Below, one piece after another: positions 43,784-56,865 of a DNA stretch of 64,000 nt. Origin of the DNA: Calothrix sp. FI2-JRJ7. Lineage in GTDB: Bacteria > Cyanobacteriota > Cyanobacteriia > Cyanobacteriales > Nostocaceae. The DNA lies in contig JAHHGX010000065.1 in the NCBI GenBank assembly GCA_019359675.1, forward strand, positions 310,001 to 374,000, read 5' to 3'. The position numbers and the translations under genes are program-made. How positions within the stretch are numbered: position 1 is the stretch's first letter; each line of letters starts with the position of its first letter. The notes under the pieces were generated by a model. The model ran no database searches, was not told where the DNA came from, and saw only the letters and a list, made by a program, of their open reading frames with translations.

Positions 43784-45004
43784 TTAACGAAGCGGGTAAG
43801 TACCCGACTGGATTTTAAAAGCCTGAATTTTATCATTACGGTTGACTTCTATTTCTAGAATGTCGCCGACCGAGCTTGATTCTACGAGCTTTTGAACTTG
43901 AGCGGCCGTTCTTACGGGTTTGCGATTAACCTTGACAATTAAATCGCCTACTTGAAGTCCGCCTTTCTGTGCTGGAGATTTTTCTGTAATTCCTTTAATC
44001 AATATCCCCGTATCTTGCTTGATACTTAGGTTATTTTCCTGATTAATTTGCTGTTTTTTGTTTGGAGTTAAATCTACCATTTCAATTCCCAGAAAGGGAT
44101 GTTCGACGCGCCCTTTCGTGAATAGTTCGCCAGCGATACGCGCAGCAGTTTCGATGGGTATAGCAAACCCTAAACCTTGTGCATCAGCGCGAATGGCAGT
44201 ATTTACACCAATTACCTCACCAGTAGAATTGAGAAGTGGGCCACCTGAGTTACCAGGGTTGATAGCAGCATCAGTTTGAATAAAGCTGACTCGTTTTTCT
44301 GGCACACCAACTTGGGCGCTTGTACGGTCAGTTGCGCTAATAATGCCAATAGTCACGGTATTATCTAAACCGAGTGGATTACCGATTGCAATTGCCCATT
44401 GTCCAGGAATTAAATTTTGTGAGTTACCTAGTTTTACCGTTGGTAGCTTAGAACCTTCAATTTTGACAGCAGCAACATCCGTAACAGAATCAACCCCTAC
44501 AACTTTTCCCTCAAAAGTCCGACCATCTTTGAGTGTCACCTGCACTGTGTCGGTATCAGCGACAACATGAGCATTTGTAAGTAATTGACCATCTTGACTC
44601 AAAATAAAACCAGAGCCAGTACCTCGTTCAATTCTTTCTTGGGGTACTGGTTGCTCATTTTCACCAAAAAAGCGTTTTAATATTGGATTTTGGAATGCGC
44701 TCGAGATGGGGTTTGCGACTTTACGAGTGGCATTAATTCGTACAACTGATGGGCCTGTACGTTGAACCGCAGCAGAAATAAAATTGACATCTTGCTCTCC
44801 AACTGCCCCAATTACACCTCCTACAGAAGGCGCCACTATTGTATCTGGGGTTGAGGTAACTGTAACATTTCTTAACTCTTGAAACTGGCGCCTTGCTTGT
44901 GGAGCAAGGAAAGAATTAGCAAACATTGCCGTACTACCACCGAACATTCCGCCGACCGTTACAAGAGAAAAATAAACAATTAGTTGTTTTAAGGATAATT
45001 TCAT
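43784..45004 (-). CDS. HtrA/Deg-type serine protease (HhoA/HhoB/HtrA group)
   Basis: 406 residues. N-terminal signal/anchor (~10-28), trypsin-like domain with H in TNAHVV, D in SVTDVAAVK and S in NPGNSGGPLLNS, then one PDZ domain near 315-400 (FLGIEMVDLTP; GLQVGDLIVKVN). Single-PDZ layout is typical of cyanobacterial HhoA/HhoB/HtrA. Periplasmic or lumenal quality control under stress. Confidence 0.94.
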   Translation of the reverse strand: MKLSLKQLIVYFSLVTVGGMFGGSTAMFANSFLAPQARRQFQELRNVTVTSTPDTIVAPSVGGVIGAVGEQDVNFISAAVQRTGPSVVRINATRKVANPISSAFQNPILKRFFGENEQPVPQERIERGTGSGFILSQDGQLLTNAHVVADTDTVQVTLKDGRTFEGKVVGVDSVTDVAAVKIEGSKLPTVKLGNSQNLIPGQWAIAIGNPLGLDNTVTIGIISATDRTSAQVGVPEKRVSFIQTDAAINPGNSGGPLLNSTGEVIGVNTAIRADAQGLGFAIPIETAARIAGELFTKGRVEHPFLGIEMVDLTPNKKQQINQENNLSIKQDTGILIKGITEKSPAQKGGLQVGDLIVKVNRKPVRTAAQVQKLVESSSVGDILEIEVNRNDKIQAFKIQSGTYPLR

Positions 45005-45297
45005 AGTAGTAACACGTAAGAGACAATAATTTTAAGAAGAAAGCTGCAAGTACTAATTTATAAGTTTAATCAAGCAAAAAGCTTGTTGTCAGATAGAAAT
45101 TGACGTATAACACCCGCGCTTACAAGGTTTTGAGGTTTTATTGATGTAAAAATCGTCCACGAAGCGACTCGCATGGTACTAGTCATAGCCATGTATTCAT
45201 TGGTTCTATGGCAATAACCGTATTATATGAAGGCGCCGAATATCAAATCGCAATCTAAAATCTGAAATAAAACCTAAAATTAATAAGACTGCTGCAC

Positions 45298-46185
45298 TTG
45301 GATTCATGCATGAAATCTCCTATCTACTTACCGATAATTTGTTACGTATTTAACATATTTGCCGTATTACTAGCACTTTCATCAAATACGCTAGCTCAAA
45401 GTAGTAGCAGTTGTCCAAGAGCTGCATTATCGCGGTTTTTGCGACATACGGTATCGAGTGGTGAAACCCTTGAAACAATAGCCCAAACTTACAATCTCAC
45501 GTCTAAATCAATTCTTACCATGAATCCGGGGCTGCAAAACCGTGCAATTAAAGCAGGTACTCAAATCTTGATACCTCCCTATAACGGTATCATCGTTGAA
45601 GTCCCGCGCGGAATGACCTGGCGTGATATCGCAAAGCAATATAAAATTCGTGCCGATGTACTATATGAAATTAATGGTTGCCAATCCATACCCCAACTAG
45701 TATTCATTCCATCAAGGCGCCCTTCTGAGCAATCCGACCAAATATCAACAGCCAATACAAATAATTCTACTTCCACACGCTTCGCTGTTTATCCGCTTGC
45801 TTCATTGGCAACAATAGCTTTACCCTACGGATGGCAAAATAATCGTAAAAACGGCGAAGTCTTTTTTCACAGTGGAATAGACCTACTGGCGCCATTAGGA
45901 ACCGAGGTACAAGCAACAGGAGACGGAACCGTAGCATTTGCGGGTACACAAGGTAGCTATGGAAACTTAGTAATAATCAACCACGCAAAAGGAATACAAA
46001 CTCGTTACGCTCAATTAGAAACCATCAAAGTCACAGCAGGTCAAAAAGTCCAACAAGGTGACATCCTTGGAACCGTCGGTACCACAGGAAAACCAACATC
46101 ACCCCAACCTCATTTACACTTTGAAGTCCGTACCAGTTCTGATTTAGGTTGGAAAGCCCTAAACCCTCAAGATTATTTAAAATAA
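45298..46185 (+). CDS. LysM-M23 peptidase (murein hydrolase type)
   Basis: 295 residues. Signal peptide (~1-34), two LysM domains (RHTVSSGETLETIAQTYNLT at ~50; VEVPRGMTWRDIAKQYKIRA at ~100), then an M23 domain with FHSGIDLLAPLGTEV (His and Asp ligands) and PHLHFEV (HxH). Zinc endopeptidase acting on peptidoglycan cross-bridges, or an activator of amidases. The catalytic set looks complete. Confidence 0.93.
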   Translation: MDSCMKSPIYLPIICYVFNIFAVLLALSSNTLAQSSSSCPRAALSRFLRHTVSSGETLETIAQTYNLTSKSILTMNPGLQNRAIKAGTQILIPPYNGIIVEVPRGMTWRDIAKQYKIRADVLYEINGCQSIPQLVFIPSRRPSEQSDQISTANTNNSTSTRFAVYPLASLATIALPYGWQNNRKNGEVFFHSGIDLLAPLGTEVQATGDGTVAFAGTQGSYGNLVIINHAKGIQTRYAQLETIKVTAGQKVQQGDILGTVGTTGKPTSPQPHLHFEVRTSSDLGWKALNPQDYLK

Positions 46186-46354
46186 CAACCTAGCAAGCTG
46201 TGGCAAATTGTGGCACAGGCATACGAACTCTGCAAGCAAATTCTTCTAAATGTACTAAATGCACTTAAATGACTCTAGGACTTACCACCTTCTGCATCTT
46301 TAGGCTGGAATTCTATTTGCACTATTGTTTTGCGCTTAAATACTGGTTCTGTTA

Positions 46355-46530
46355 CTTCTTCCAACTCATCCTCCCAGTTTTTTATGATGAAGTTAAAAAA
46401 GGGCACGAAATATTGTTGACGGATACTACTTGGAATGAACTAAAACTTAGAGCTAAGGATAAGAAGCTCAGAAGAGCGTGAATATGTTGAAAGGTGGGTT
46501 AGGGAAACTAGGGATTCAAAACTTCCTTAA
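46355..46530 (+). pseudogene. Small DNA-binding-like gene remnant with a frameshift
   Basis: The frame LPVFYDEVKKGHEILLTDTT (then WNELKLRAKDKKL) continues after a shift near 46470 as SSEEREYVERWVRETRDSKL to a TAA at 46530. Together these resemble short cyanobacterial ribbon-helix-helix/antitoxin-type proteins. No start codon is preserved. Confidence 0.5.
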
Positions 46531-46752
46531 AATGAAGAAATATAATAAAGTTTGGTGATGTTTTGGCAACTAGGCATTCTCAAAATCTGTTAAATAATGA
46601 GTCTGCTAAAATTCGGCTAACTTCTTAATAGAACGAGTTTGTGGAAGCTTATGATTTTTGATCTTTCGTTATTATTTATAGCAATATTATCAATTCTAGA
46701 GGTTGGCGCCAATTTTATATCTCCCCAACTCCGTCTCTGTGGTAAAAATAAA

Positions 46753-46793
46753 GCAACGTATGTAACGGATGTAAGAATAACGCATCCGTTGCA
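46753..46793. repeat. Second copy of the CAACGGATG inverted repeat
   Basis: GCAACGTATGTAACGGATG and CATCCGTTGC pair partly; degenerate relative of 3561-3625. Confidence 0.55.
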
Positions 46794-46813
46794 AACTTTG
46801 CTGACAAATGAGA

Positions 46814-47065
46814 TTAATTAAGTACGAATTGACTTAGGTATGAAATAGGTTCGTGAAGTAGAAGCATTAATTGTTGAGATGTTAGGTTAAGTTCGGCAAA
46901 AGTTTGTCCAGATGTGTCACTAAAATCGACTTCAAACACATCAGGCGCCACTATATCAGTAACAGTACCTACTTGACCGCGATATATTCCATACTCAGGT
47001 AAATCTTCGACCAAAGCGACAATATCGAGTAGTCTAATGGACGCGTTCATTGTTCCAATTTTCAT
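46814..47065 (-). CDS. DUF4926 domain protein
   Basis: 83 residues. LLDIVALVEDLPEYGIYRGQ, VGTVTDIVAPDVFEVDFSD match DUF4926, a small SH3-like-fold family often beside toxin-antitoxin or DUF6883 genes. No partner gene nearby. The start may be Met6. Function unknown. Confidence 0.8.
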   Translation of the reverse strand: MKIGTMNASIRLLDIVALVEDLPEYGIYRGQVGTVTDIVAPDVFEVDFSDTSGQTFAELNLTSQQLMLLLHEPISYLSQFVLN

Positions 47066-47110
47066 AATTTTCAGTCTTTTTGTTGAAGTAAAAAGTTGAA
47101 GTAAATAAAT

Positions 47111-48841
47111 TTATCCTTCTGCCATAAGTGGTAAACTAACTGTGAAAGTGGAACCGTTACCAGGTTCACTTTTAAGCAGAATTTCACCACCCATCATTTG
47201 GCAAAAATGACGGCTAATAGCTAACCCTAAACCAGTACCACCGTACTTTTTAGTAGTCGAAGCGTCGCCTTGGGTAAATGGCTTAAATAATTGCTGCTGC
47301 TGATGGTACGTCATGCCAATACCAGTATCGCTAACGGTAAAGATTATTTTTTCCTGTGGGTATTCGCCACCTCTATCTTCTTTTTCCGTGCGTACTCTCA
47401 AACATACTTTGCCATTCGTTGTAAATTTAGCAGCATTACTGAGCAAATTCAATAATACCTGACGGACGCGCGTTTGGTCAGCATACATTGTTCCAAGTTG
47501 CGGGTCGCAGTCTATCTCAAAAACATTACCATTTTTTTCAATTGATGGTTTGACTGTTAGAACAACATTATTTATTAACGTTGCAATTTCAAACGTTTCC
47601 GGATAAAGAGTCATTTTACCCGCTTCAATCTTCGATAAGTCGAGAATGTCGTTAATTAGTTCGAGTAAGTGTCTACCTGCGGAATTAATAGTTTCTAGGT
47701 CAGTAGCAAAATCTCCTTCTAACCCCATGTCGGCAGCGTCGTCTTGTAGCAACTGACTCAAACCAATAACGGCATTGAGTGGGGTACGCAACTCGTGGCT
47801 AACGTTGGCAAGAAATTGACTTTTTGTTTTGCTCGCTGCTTCGGCTTCTTCTTTTGCCTGCTGTAGTTCTTTCGTTCTTTCTGATACTCTTTCTATCAAT
47901 CTGTTAAGGGATTTTGCTAGTAACCCTATTTCATCTTCGGTTGTTACAGGCGCCCTTAAATCGAAGTTAGATTTTCTTGCGACCTGTTCGGCGACCTGGG
48001 TAACAATAATAACAGGTTCGGCGATATCACGTGAAGTTCTCCAAGCTACGATAGCAGCAACAGCAACCGAAGCTAACATACTCAAGATAGTAATTAAACG
48101 TTCATAAGTTCTGGCATTTTCAACATCTTTATAACGTTTCTCGCTTTCAATTTGAGCAGCTTCAGCAGTTTCAAGCAACCTTTGTGACAATTGGTCTAAC
48201 TGTATAGCAGTTTCTCCGCGCATCACCGAAAGTAACTCGTTCGTAACTGTCGCAGCAGATTGTCCTTCGAGTGGTTGAAGAGCTTCTACATTTTGTAAAA
48301 TTGACTCAACTTGCCCAACGTAAGATTTTAAGTTATCAGCGTACTCACTTAAAAAAGTACGTAACGCTTTTGGGCGTGAACTGGAAGAGCGCGACTTATC
48401 ATCAAGGAAAGAGGCTAGTTTTTGCTCGGATTTTTGCGCTCTAGTAAAATTATCCCGAAAGCCATTTTGCCCCTCGAGTAATTGCTGTTTATCTTTTACG
48501 ACAGCAGGTAGCTTATAGCTAATAAGCAGTGTCCGCATTGCCGCATCTTTATAACTAGCTAAAAGTTTAGATTGGTCACTAGCTTGCTTTAACTGTGTAA
48601 TTTCGTGTCCTCGGTAATAGTTAGCTGTGATAAATCCAGTTAAAGAACCCAAAAATCCAATGCCAATTGCCAGAAAATAACCGTAGCCGATTTTTTGGTG
48701 AATCCGCCATGAGCTAGCTTTGAGTTTCCCGCGTGTGGGAAATTCAATCGTCGGCAGTTCATCGGTTGAGGGCTGATTTGGTGGCACTGTTTTAGTTTCG
48801 GAACGTTTATTGAAAGCGGTCGGCTGAAGCTTCGTTCGCAT
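47111..48841 (-). CDS. Sensor histidine kinase with HAMP domain
   Basis: 576 residues. TM1 ~54-74 ([20 protein letters not shown]), a periplasmic four-helix-type sensor region to ~248, TM2 ~249-267, HAMP ~268-320, short coiled coil, HisKA with [16 protein letters not shown] (phospho-His near 350), HATPase_c with N, G1 (SDTGIGMT) and G2 ([13 protein letters not shown]) boxes. No receiver domain and no response-regulator gene beside it. Complete, unlike the remnant at 12421. Confidence 0.94.
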   Translation of the reverse strand: MRTKLQPTAFNKRSETKTVPPNQPSTDELPTIEFPTRGKLKASSWRIHQKIGYGYFLAIGIGFLGSLTGFITANYYRGHEITQLKQASDQSKLLASYKDAAMRTLLISYKLPAVVKDKQQLLEGQNGFRDNFTRAQKSEQKLASFLDDKSRSSSSRPKALRTFLSEYADNLKSYVGQVESILQNVEALQPLEGQSAATVTNELLSVMRGETAIQLDQLSQRLLETAEAAQIESEKRYKDVENARTYERLITILSMLASVAVAAIVAWRTSRDIAEPVIIVTQVAEQVARKSNFDLRAPVTTEDEIGLLAKSLNRLIERVSERTKELQQAKEEAEAASKTKSQFLANVSHELRTPLNAVIGLSQLLQDDAADMGLEGDFATDLETINSAGRHLLELINDILDLSKIEAGKMTLYPETFEIATLINNVVLTVKPSIEKNGNVFEIDCDPQLGTMYADQTRVRQVLLNLLSNAAKFTTNGKVCLRVRTEKEDRGGEYPQEKIIFTVSDTGIGMTYHQQQQLFKPFTQGDASTTKKYGGTGLGLAISRHFCQMMGGEILLKSEPGNGSTFTVSLPLMAEG

Positions 48842-49105
48842 CCCTCAATCCTCCCTTGCCCTCCCGCTAATGACATTTATATATAAGCGTAAATTTGCTG
48901 CTTTGTGTGAATTTCTTATATTGATACTTATTAACTTAAATTAGAAAGCAAATAATGCCAAAATTTCTTATTTTTGACCAAAAATAAGTATTAATGACTA
49001 ATTACATACTTTCAGCACAAATGCACCTGCGCTTTATCCATGATTCTCAAATCAACAAAGCAAGTATTATGATATCAAAAGAATTTAGTTTTCTGAAAGA
49101 AACCC

Positions 49106-49171
49106 AGAAACCCGGTTTCTTGTTCATGTGTATGTTACTAAATGACAATTTCGCGTAGAAACGGGGTTTCT
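49106..49171. repeat. Paired palindrome (REP-like dyad)
   Basis: AGAAACCCGGTTTCT (49106-49120) and AGAAACGGGGTTTCT (49157-49171), 51 bases apart; spacer ends in AATTTCGCGT, like the other copies. Confidence 0.88.
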
Positions 49172-49182
49172 GATACATCAAA

Positions 49183-49208
49183 GGGTATGCAGGAGCTGCT
49201 GCATACCC
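49183..49208 (-). terminator. Hairpin downstream of metK
   Basis: GGGTATGCAG and CTGCATACCC pair around GAGCTG, 50 bases after the metK stop. On the minus strand it is followed by TTTGATG, a weak T-tract. Confidence 0.6.
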
Positions 49209-49259
49209 TGTTGTTGCCATCAAACTACAGCAAGCGTCCTCGCGGCGAACATCAAAGCT

Positions 49260-50522
49260 TTACACAACTGCTGTTAACTGCAAATTGGTAGCGGCAGCTT
49301 TGAGTATTTCGGCTTTGTCGGTTTTTTCCCAAGGTAAATCTAAATCGTCTCGACCAAAGTGACCGTAAGCCGCGACGTCCTGATAAAAACGTCCGCCTCG
49401 TTCGTTTGGCAAGTTTTTGAGATTTAAGGTGTGAATAATTCCTGCTGGGCGCAATTCAAAGTTCTGCTTGATGATTTCTAGCAGGATGTCGTCGCTAACT
49501 TTGCCTGTGCCGAAGGTTTCAACAAAAATACTTGTTGGTCTTGCTACACCAATAGCATAGCTTAACTGTACTTCGCATTTTTCTGCCAAACCAGCAGCGA
49601 CAATATTTTTAGCAACATAGCGACAAGAATATGCTGCACTGCGGTCTACTTTTGTGGGGTCTTTTCCTGAGAAGGCGCCACCACCATGTCGAGAGTAACC
49701 ACCGTAGGTGTCAACGATAATTTTGCGTCCGGTCAAACCAGCATCACCTTGTGGTCCACCAACAACAAATTTGCCAGTGGGGTTGACAAGAAAGCGTGTT
49801 TCTGAATCTGGCTTAATTTCTAAATCGCCAAACACAGGTTCAACGACGGCGCCCCATAAGTCTTCTTTAATTTTGGCTTGAACAGCTAGTTCATCGGTGA
49901 TATCACCAATTACAGCATCGTGCTGAGTTGAAATTAGAATAGTGTCAATGCCAACTGGGCGCCCGTTTTCGTAAATAACAGTAACTTGGGTTTTACCATC
50001 TGGACGAAGGTAAGGGAGTAGTTTTGTTTTACGAACAACAGCTAAACGACGCGCGACACGGTGAGAAAGTGAGATTGGCAAAGGCATGAATTCTGGAGTT
50101 TCGTTACATGCGAAACCGAACATAATACCTTGGTCGCCGGCGCCAACTTTATCAAAAAGTTCATCGCTGCTTTGTTCGCGAGTTTCTTGAGCAGTGTTTA
50201 CACCTTGAGCAATGTCAGGTGACTGTTCATCTAACGCGACTAAAACCGAGCAACTTGTAGCAGAAAAGCCATTATCAGCATCGTTGTAGCCAATTTCAGC
50301 GATTTTCTGACGCACTAATTTAACGTAGTTGACGTTAGCTTTAGTTGTGATTTCACCTGTAATCACTACCATGCCAGTATTGACGACAACCTCAGCAGCT
50401 ACACGGCTTTGCGAGTCTTGTGCAAGCAGTGCATCCAAAATAGTATCTGAGATTTGGTCGCAAACCTTATCTGGATGCCCTTCGGTTACAGACTCAGAGG
50501 TGAATAAATTTCTACGTGACAA
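49260..50522 (-). CDS. metK: S-adenosylmethionine synthetase
   Basis: 420 residues from a TTG start at 50522 giving [20 protein letters not shown], with GGAGGA nine bases upstream. An upstream ATG at 50579 would add 19 residues unlike the family. Motifs: [24 protein letters not shown] (~120), [12 protein letters not shown] and [18 protein letters not shown] at the C-terminus. Makes the methyl donor SAM from methionine and ATP. No riboswitch recognised in the upstream region. Confidence 0.96.
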   Translation of the reverse strand: MSRRNLFTSESVTEGHPDKVCDQISDTILDALLAQDSQSRVAAEVVVNTGMVVITGEITTKANVNYVKLVRQKIAEIGYNDADNGFSATSCSVLVALDEQSPDIAQGVNTAQETREQSSDELFDKVGAGDQGIMFGFACNETPEFMPLPISLSHRVARRLAVVRKTKLLPYLRPDGKTQVTVIYENGRPVGIDTILISTQHDAVIGDITDELAVQAKIKEDLWGAVVEPVFGDLEIKPDSETRFLVNPTGKFVVGGPQGDAGLTGRKIIVDTYGGYSRHGGGAFSGKDPTKVDRSAAYSCRYVAKNIVAAGLAEKCEVQLSYAIGVARPTSIFVETFGTGKVSDDILLEIIKQNFELRPAGIIHTLNLKNLPNERGGRFYQDVAAYGHFGRDDLDLPWEKTDKAEILKAAATNLQLTAVV

Positions 50523-50744
50523 ATGAACATTCCTCCAAAATAGGTTTATACTAAGCTGCCATATTAAGCCTGTATACACAACCTTTATTTAGCCGCTTTA
50601 ATCAGCAATCATAACAACATTTCTACTTTGACAACGAGCGAGTTTTGTTATCTTCATCAAAATCAAGTGTTTTCACGGAATAAATTTAATCAATATATGA
50701 CTTTTGGTAGATACAAATTTAATTAGATAGTGATGTTACGTAAA

Positions 50745-50772
50745 AAAGGGCACCCAGAAAGGCGCCCTTGAT
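50745..50772 (-). terminator. Intrinsic terminator of prk
   Basis: On the minus strand AAGGGCGCC, loop, GGGTGCCCTT followed by TTTTTT, 27 bases after the prk stop: a classic rho-independent terminator. Confidence 0.88.
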
Positions 50773-50798
50773 TTTGTATTGATTTTTTATGTATTTAG

Positions 50799-51803
50799 TT
50801 ACACATTAACGGCTAATTTTGCTTCTTTTGCAGTTAAGCGTTCGTAAGCGGCACGCATTTTCAAGCCAGTCAGAACTTGGAACAAGCCAGTGCCGTTGTT
50901 GGAGCCAGGATATTCACGGTGTTGAACCAATAAGTGCGTCATTTCACCCTCATACTTGGTTGAAGTCTTACTGAGGTGAGTTTCTATATAAATCACTTCG
51001 TCGAGATTATCGAACTGACCATCAACCTCTAAAACAGAGACGTAGCGACCGTAGTATACATCTGAACCGTAGTACAGTTGCATACCTGGGTAAGAACAAG
51101 ACAACTTGCGTCCACAAGGAGTCCAGTTAATAGTTGAGCCTTCATCGAATAGATACACTGGCTCAAATCCTTCTTTACCTTCGCGTTGTAGCATTCGCAC
51201 ACGCAGAACTTTACGCTCTTCGTCGTTTTTAATTAAGTTGGTGGGCAATACTTGAAGAACTACATCCGCGAATTCGCGTTGAGGTTCGATATATTTTTGG
51301 AAATCTGGTCTACGCGAGTTGATGGCTTGTAAAACATCTTCGTAGCTATGACCACGTTCAGCCATATCGCGCTGAACTTTCCAAGCAATTTTAACTTCAT
51401 CGCTTATATCAAAATAAACGCTGAAGTCAATTAGTCCGCGTACCCGCTCGTCATATAAAGGATGTAAACCTTCAACCACAATAATGTGATTTGGTTCGAT
51501 TTTTTCCGGCGGGTCAATCATGCCGGTTTCGTGGTTGTAGATAGGCTTCATAATTTCCTGACCATCTTTGAGCGTTTTGATTTGCTCATACATCAGGTCA
51601 AAATTATTTGCTCGTGGGTCAAGTGCAGTTATTCCTGTTTCTTTGCGTTGTTTACGGTCGAGACAATGATAGTCATCCAAACAAATAACAGTCATTAATT
51701 CTTCACCGAACAAATCTGTCAGGCGACGCAAAAACGTAGACTTACCACACCCAGAGTCTCCAGCAACTCCAATCAGCACCACACGTTCCGGCTTACTTGT
51801 CAT
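50799..51803 (-). CDS. prk: Phosphoribulokinase
   Basis: 334 residues. P-loop GVAGDSGCGKSTFLRR (~12-27), VICLDDYH, IVVEGLHPLYDERVRGL and the two N-terminal regulatory cysteines (C19 and C41 region) match the cyanobacterial/plant type that makes ribulose-1,5-bisphosphate and is inactivated in the CP12-GAPDH complex. GGAG precedes the ATG. Confidence 0.97.
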   Translation of the reverse strand: MTSKPERVVLIGVAGDSGCGKSTFLRRLTDLFGEELMTVICLDDYHCLDRKQRKETGITALDPRANNFDLMYEQIKTLKDGQEIMKPIYNHETGMIDPPEKIEPNHIIVVEGLHPLYDERVRGLIDFSVYFDISDEVKIAWKVQRDMAERGHSYEDVLQAINSRRPDFQKYIEPQREFADVVLQVLPTNLIKNDEERKVLRVRMLQREGKEGFEPVYLFDEGSTINWTPCGRKLSCSYPGMQLYYGSDVYYGRYVSVLEVDGQFDNLDEVIYIETHLSKTSTKYEGEMTHLLVQHREYPGSNNGTGLFQVLTGLKMRAAYERLTAKEAKLAVNV

Positions 51804-54079
<2,276 letters not shown>

Positions 54080-54113
54080 TTAGTAGAAAGTGCGCTCGTT
54101 TTGAGTGCTGAGT

Positions 54114-54186
54114 GTAAGGTGGGCAGTGCCCACCGTACCAGTGATAAATTTGTTTGAAGTGCGTAGGGTGGTTTATACCACCCTAT
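54114..54186. repeat. Two GTAGGGTGG-type hairpins
   Basis: GTAAGGTGGGC/GCCCACCGTAC (54114-54138) and GTAGGGTGG/CCACCCTAT (54163-54186), close after petH. The tandem pair is followed by 17-base repeats CAGCACTCATTACTCAG near 54257-54295. Confidence 0.65.
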
Positions 54187-54316
54187 AATATTTTTTATTG
54201 TTGATAAAAATTATCGAGTTCTTTTTTCTGACTTCTGATTGTTGACTTTATCAAAAACTTAGCACTCAGCACTCATTACTCAGCACTCATTACTCTATAT
54301 ACGGGGTGTTTTATTT

Positions 54317-55612
54317 GTGGGTATAAAATTAGGAATATTAGGATTAGGTACAGTTGGAACTGGAACTGTACAACTACTTCAAGATAATGTCGGGCGCCAT
54401 TCACTGTTACAGTTAGTTGAAATTCATCGAGTTGGTGTAAAGTCCCTCGATAAACCTCGTGATGTCACATTACCTCAATCGGTAATTACTACAGATTTAG
54501 AGTCAATTGTCAATGACCCAGAAGTAGATATTGTCGTTGAATTAATTGGTGGATTAGAGCCTGCACGCGAGTTAATATTAAAAGCAATTCAAAACGGTAA
54601 GCACGTAGTCACAGCAAACAAAGCTGTAATATCAAGATTCGGCGCCGAAATTTTTACTTTGGCAAACCGTCAAGGTGTATACGTCATGCTCGAAGCTGCG
54701 GTTGGTGGTGGTATTCCAGTTATACAACCGTTGAAACAATCTTTAAGTGTTAACCGAATTCATACAGTAATAGGTATTGTCAACGGTACCACTAACTATA
54801 TATTGACGCGGATGCAAACTGAAGGCAGTAGCTTTGACGTAGTTTTAGCAGATGCCCAAAAATTAGGTTATGCCGAAGCAGACCCTACTGCTGACGTTGA
54901 TGGATGGGATGCTGCTGATAAAATCTCAATATTGGCATCATTAGCTTTCGGTGGACGCATCAACCGCGAAGAAGTAAGCTGTGAAGGTATTCGACAAATT
55001 AGTAAAACAGATATTACTTATGCCAACAATTTAGGCTTTGTAATTAAATTACTCGCTATCGCCAAAAAAGTTTCTCCCACGGATTGTACGCTATCTGTTC
55101 GCGTTCACCCTACACTTGTCCCCAAAACTCACCCGCTCGCTAATATCAACGGTGTATATAACGCAATACTTGTAGAAGGAGAACCTTTAGGACAAGTAAT
55201 GTTTTTTGGTCCCGGTGCAGGTGCAGGCGCCACAGCTAGCGCAGTATCATCAGATATTCTAAATTTAGTAGCGCGGTTACACAAAGGAGAAATTTCGGCA
55301 CCGTTAGACCCACTTTTAGGTTGTTCGCATCAAGATTACTGTACAATAGCCCCTCAAAGCGAACTAACAGCAAGATTTTATACAAGATTCTTAACTTTAG
55401 ACCAACCAGGAGTAATAGGTAAACTCGGAACCAGCTTTGGAAAACACGGTGTAAGCTTAGAATCTATAGTACAAACAGGATTTCAAGATAAACTAGCCGA
55501 AATAGTAGTCGTAACCCACGACGTAAAAGAAGGAGACTTCAAACAAGCGCTAGAAGAAATACGTACATTCGAGGCAATAGACAGTATCCCTAGTAAATTA
55601 AGGGTACTGTAA
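54317..55612 (+). CDS. hom: Homoserine dehydrogenase
   Basis: 431 residues, GTG start (VGIKLGILGLGTVGTGTV), NAD(P) Rossmann loop GLGTVGTG, then GIVNGTTNYILTRM and DPTADVDGWDAADK, diagnostic for the family; C-terminal ACT domain (~350-430, LDQPGVIGKLGTSFGKHGVS). Converts aspartate semialdehyde to homoserine for Thr and Met. The ACT domain implies feedback control by threonine. Confidence 0.96.
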   Translation: MGIKLGILGLGTVGTGTVQLLQDNVGRHSLLQLVEIHRVGVKSLDKPRDVTLPQSVITTDLESIVNDPEVDIVVELIGGLEPARELILKAIQNGKHVVTANKAVISRFGAEIFTLANRQGVYVMLEAAVGGGIPVIQPLKQSLSVNRIHTVIGIVNGTTNYILTRMQTEGSSFDVVLADAQKLGYAEADPTADVDGWDAADKISILASLAFGGRINREEVSCEGIRQISKTDITYANNLGFVIKLLAIAKKVSPTDCTLSVRVHPTLVPKTHPLANINGVYNAILVEGEPLGQVMFFGPGAGAGATASAVSSDILNLVARLHKGEISAPLDPLLGCSHQDYCTIAPQSELTARFYTRFLTLDQPGVIGKLGTSFGKHGVSLESIVQTGFQDKLAEIVVVTHDVKEGDFKQALEEIRTFEAIDSIPSKLRVL

Positions 55613-55828
55613 CATACAAAACACCCGCCCCCACCATATCGGCGGGTCAACCAAAACAAAAAATAAAAATAAAAATATTGTTCCGATTGTTACATTTGCC
55701 CAGCAACCTAGTACGCTGTAATTAATATTCGCGTGGCTATTTACATGTAACTAATTTTTAGTTACTCAGATTTTTTATACAAAGTACTTAATGTACAACA
55801 CTTAACACTCAGCCCAATATTTGGTAAT

Positions 55829-56863
55829 ATGACAAATTTACCTCCTAGTGGTCCTAGGTCGCCTCAACGAAGTCCCCTTGACTTTGATGAGTTTATTGGA
55901 ATAATAGTTGCATTTACAACTATCGGCGCCATTTTATTCTGGGCATTTTCGCGTCGAGACACAGGTTGGAATTTGGGGTCATTACTTCCAACCCAACCAA
56001 CTCCAGGTGTACAAGTTTCACCAGGTGCCTCTAATAATGTAATACCTGGATTACAAAATCCAGACGGCAAAGTAACATTACCTGTCATTCCACCAGTTGG
56101 CAGCAACCCAGATTCAAATATCTTACCTCCAGTAAATAACGAGCAAAATCTTGAACCCAACGTTGGAGTGGCGCCTCCTATAGTAACTGGTGTAGTAGTA
56201 CCAGTACCCAACATTAACCCGGCGCCTCAAATTACAACACCAGTAACAGGTTTACCTGTAACTCCACCACCAAGAGCATTTACAGATGTACCCGATAACT
56301 TTTGGGCTAGACGCTTTATTGATGTATTGTCGTCGCGTAAAATTATTGAGGGATTTAAAGATTATTCGTTCCGTCCAGACCAACCAATTACACGCGCTGA
56401 ATTTGCTGCTATTGTAGAGCGCGCTTTTAATAAAGACATTGGACAAACAAAGCTCCCGTTTACCGACGTTCCGGGAAATTACTGGGCAACTGGTGCAATA
56501 AATGATGCCATAGCCACAGGTTTTTTGAAGGGATATCCTGATAAAACCTTTAAACCTGAACAAAAAATTACCCGTGTTCAGGTATTGGTTGCACTCATTA
56601 GCGGTTTAAACCTCAAAACACCAACGGCGCCAGATAAACTAGTTAGTATCTACTCTGATGCCAAGGACATTCCCAAATACGCCATTGATAGAGTCGCAAC
56701 AGCAACCACAGAAGGACTGGTAGTCAACTACCCCGACCGAAATGCTTTTGCACCAAACCGAGAAGCAACGCGCGCAGAAGTCGCAGCAATGATTCATCAA
56801 GCATTAGTACGAGAAGGTAGATTACCAGCAATCAAGTCAGAAAATATCGTTCAAGTCAAATAG
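55829..56863 (+). CDS. SLH-domain membrane protein
   Basis: 344 residues. One TM helix (~24-40, FIGIIVAFTTIGAILFWAF), Pro-rich linker (~50-140), then three S-layer-homology domains from ~150 (FTDVPDNFWARRFIDVLSSR; FTDVPGNYWATGAINDAIAT; and a third near 265-330). SLH domains bind secondary wall polymers or peptidoglycan. Anchored in the inner membrane with the SLH part in the periplasm. Confidence 0.9.
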   Translation: MTNLPPSGPRSPQRSPLDFDEFIGIIVAFTTIGAILFWAFSRRDTGWNLGSLLPTQPTPGVQVSPGASNNVIPGLQNPDGKVTLPVIPPVGSNPDSNILPPVNNEQNLEPNVGVAPPIVTGVVVPVPNINPAPQITTPVTGLPVTPPPRAFTDVPDNFWARRFIDVLSSRKIIEGFKDYSFRPDQPITRAEFAAIVERAFNKDIGQTKLPFTDVPGNYWATGAINDAIATGFLKGYPDKTFKPEQKITRVQVLVALISGLNLKTPTAPDKLVSIYSDAKDIPKYAIDRVATATTEGLVVNYPDRNAFAPNREATRAEVAAMIHQALVREGRLPAIKSENIVQVK

Positions 56864-56865
56864 AT

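Larger units (their letters stand above)
46186..46813. other. Intergenic region with gene remnants
   Basis: No intact gene. It carries a ribbon-helix-helix remnant (46355-46530), on the minus strand a ~30-codon tail ending at 46275 (ELEEVTEPVFKRKTIVQIEF then QPKDAEGGKS) butted against it, and a copy of the CAACGGATG repeat at 46753-46793. Short frames at 46269-46481 and 46639-46821 are not convincing as genes. Confidence 0.55.
48842..49259. other. Intergenic region between metK and the sensor kinase
   Basis: Holds a repeat dyad (49106-49171) and a GC-rich hairpin at 49183-49208 downstream of metK. No gene seen. Confidence 0.6.

Noticed and set aside
50580-50798. SAM riboswitch upstream of metK
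   Set aside because: The only strong structure here is the prk terminator; no conserved riboswitch core recognised.
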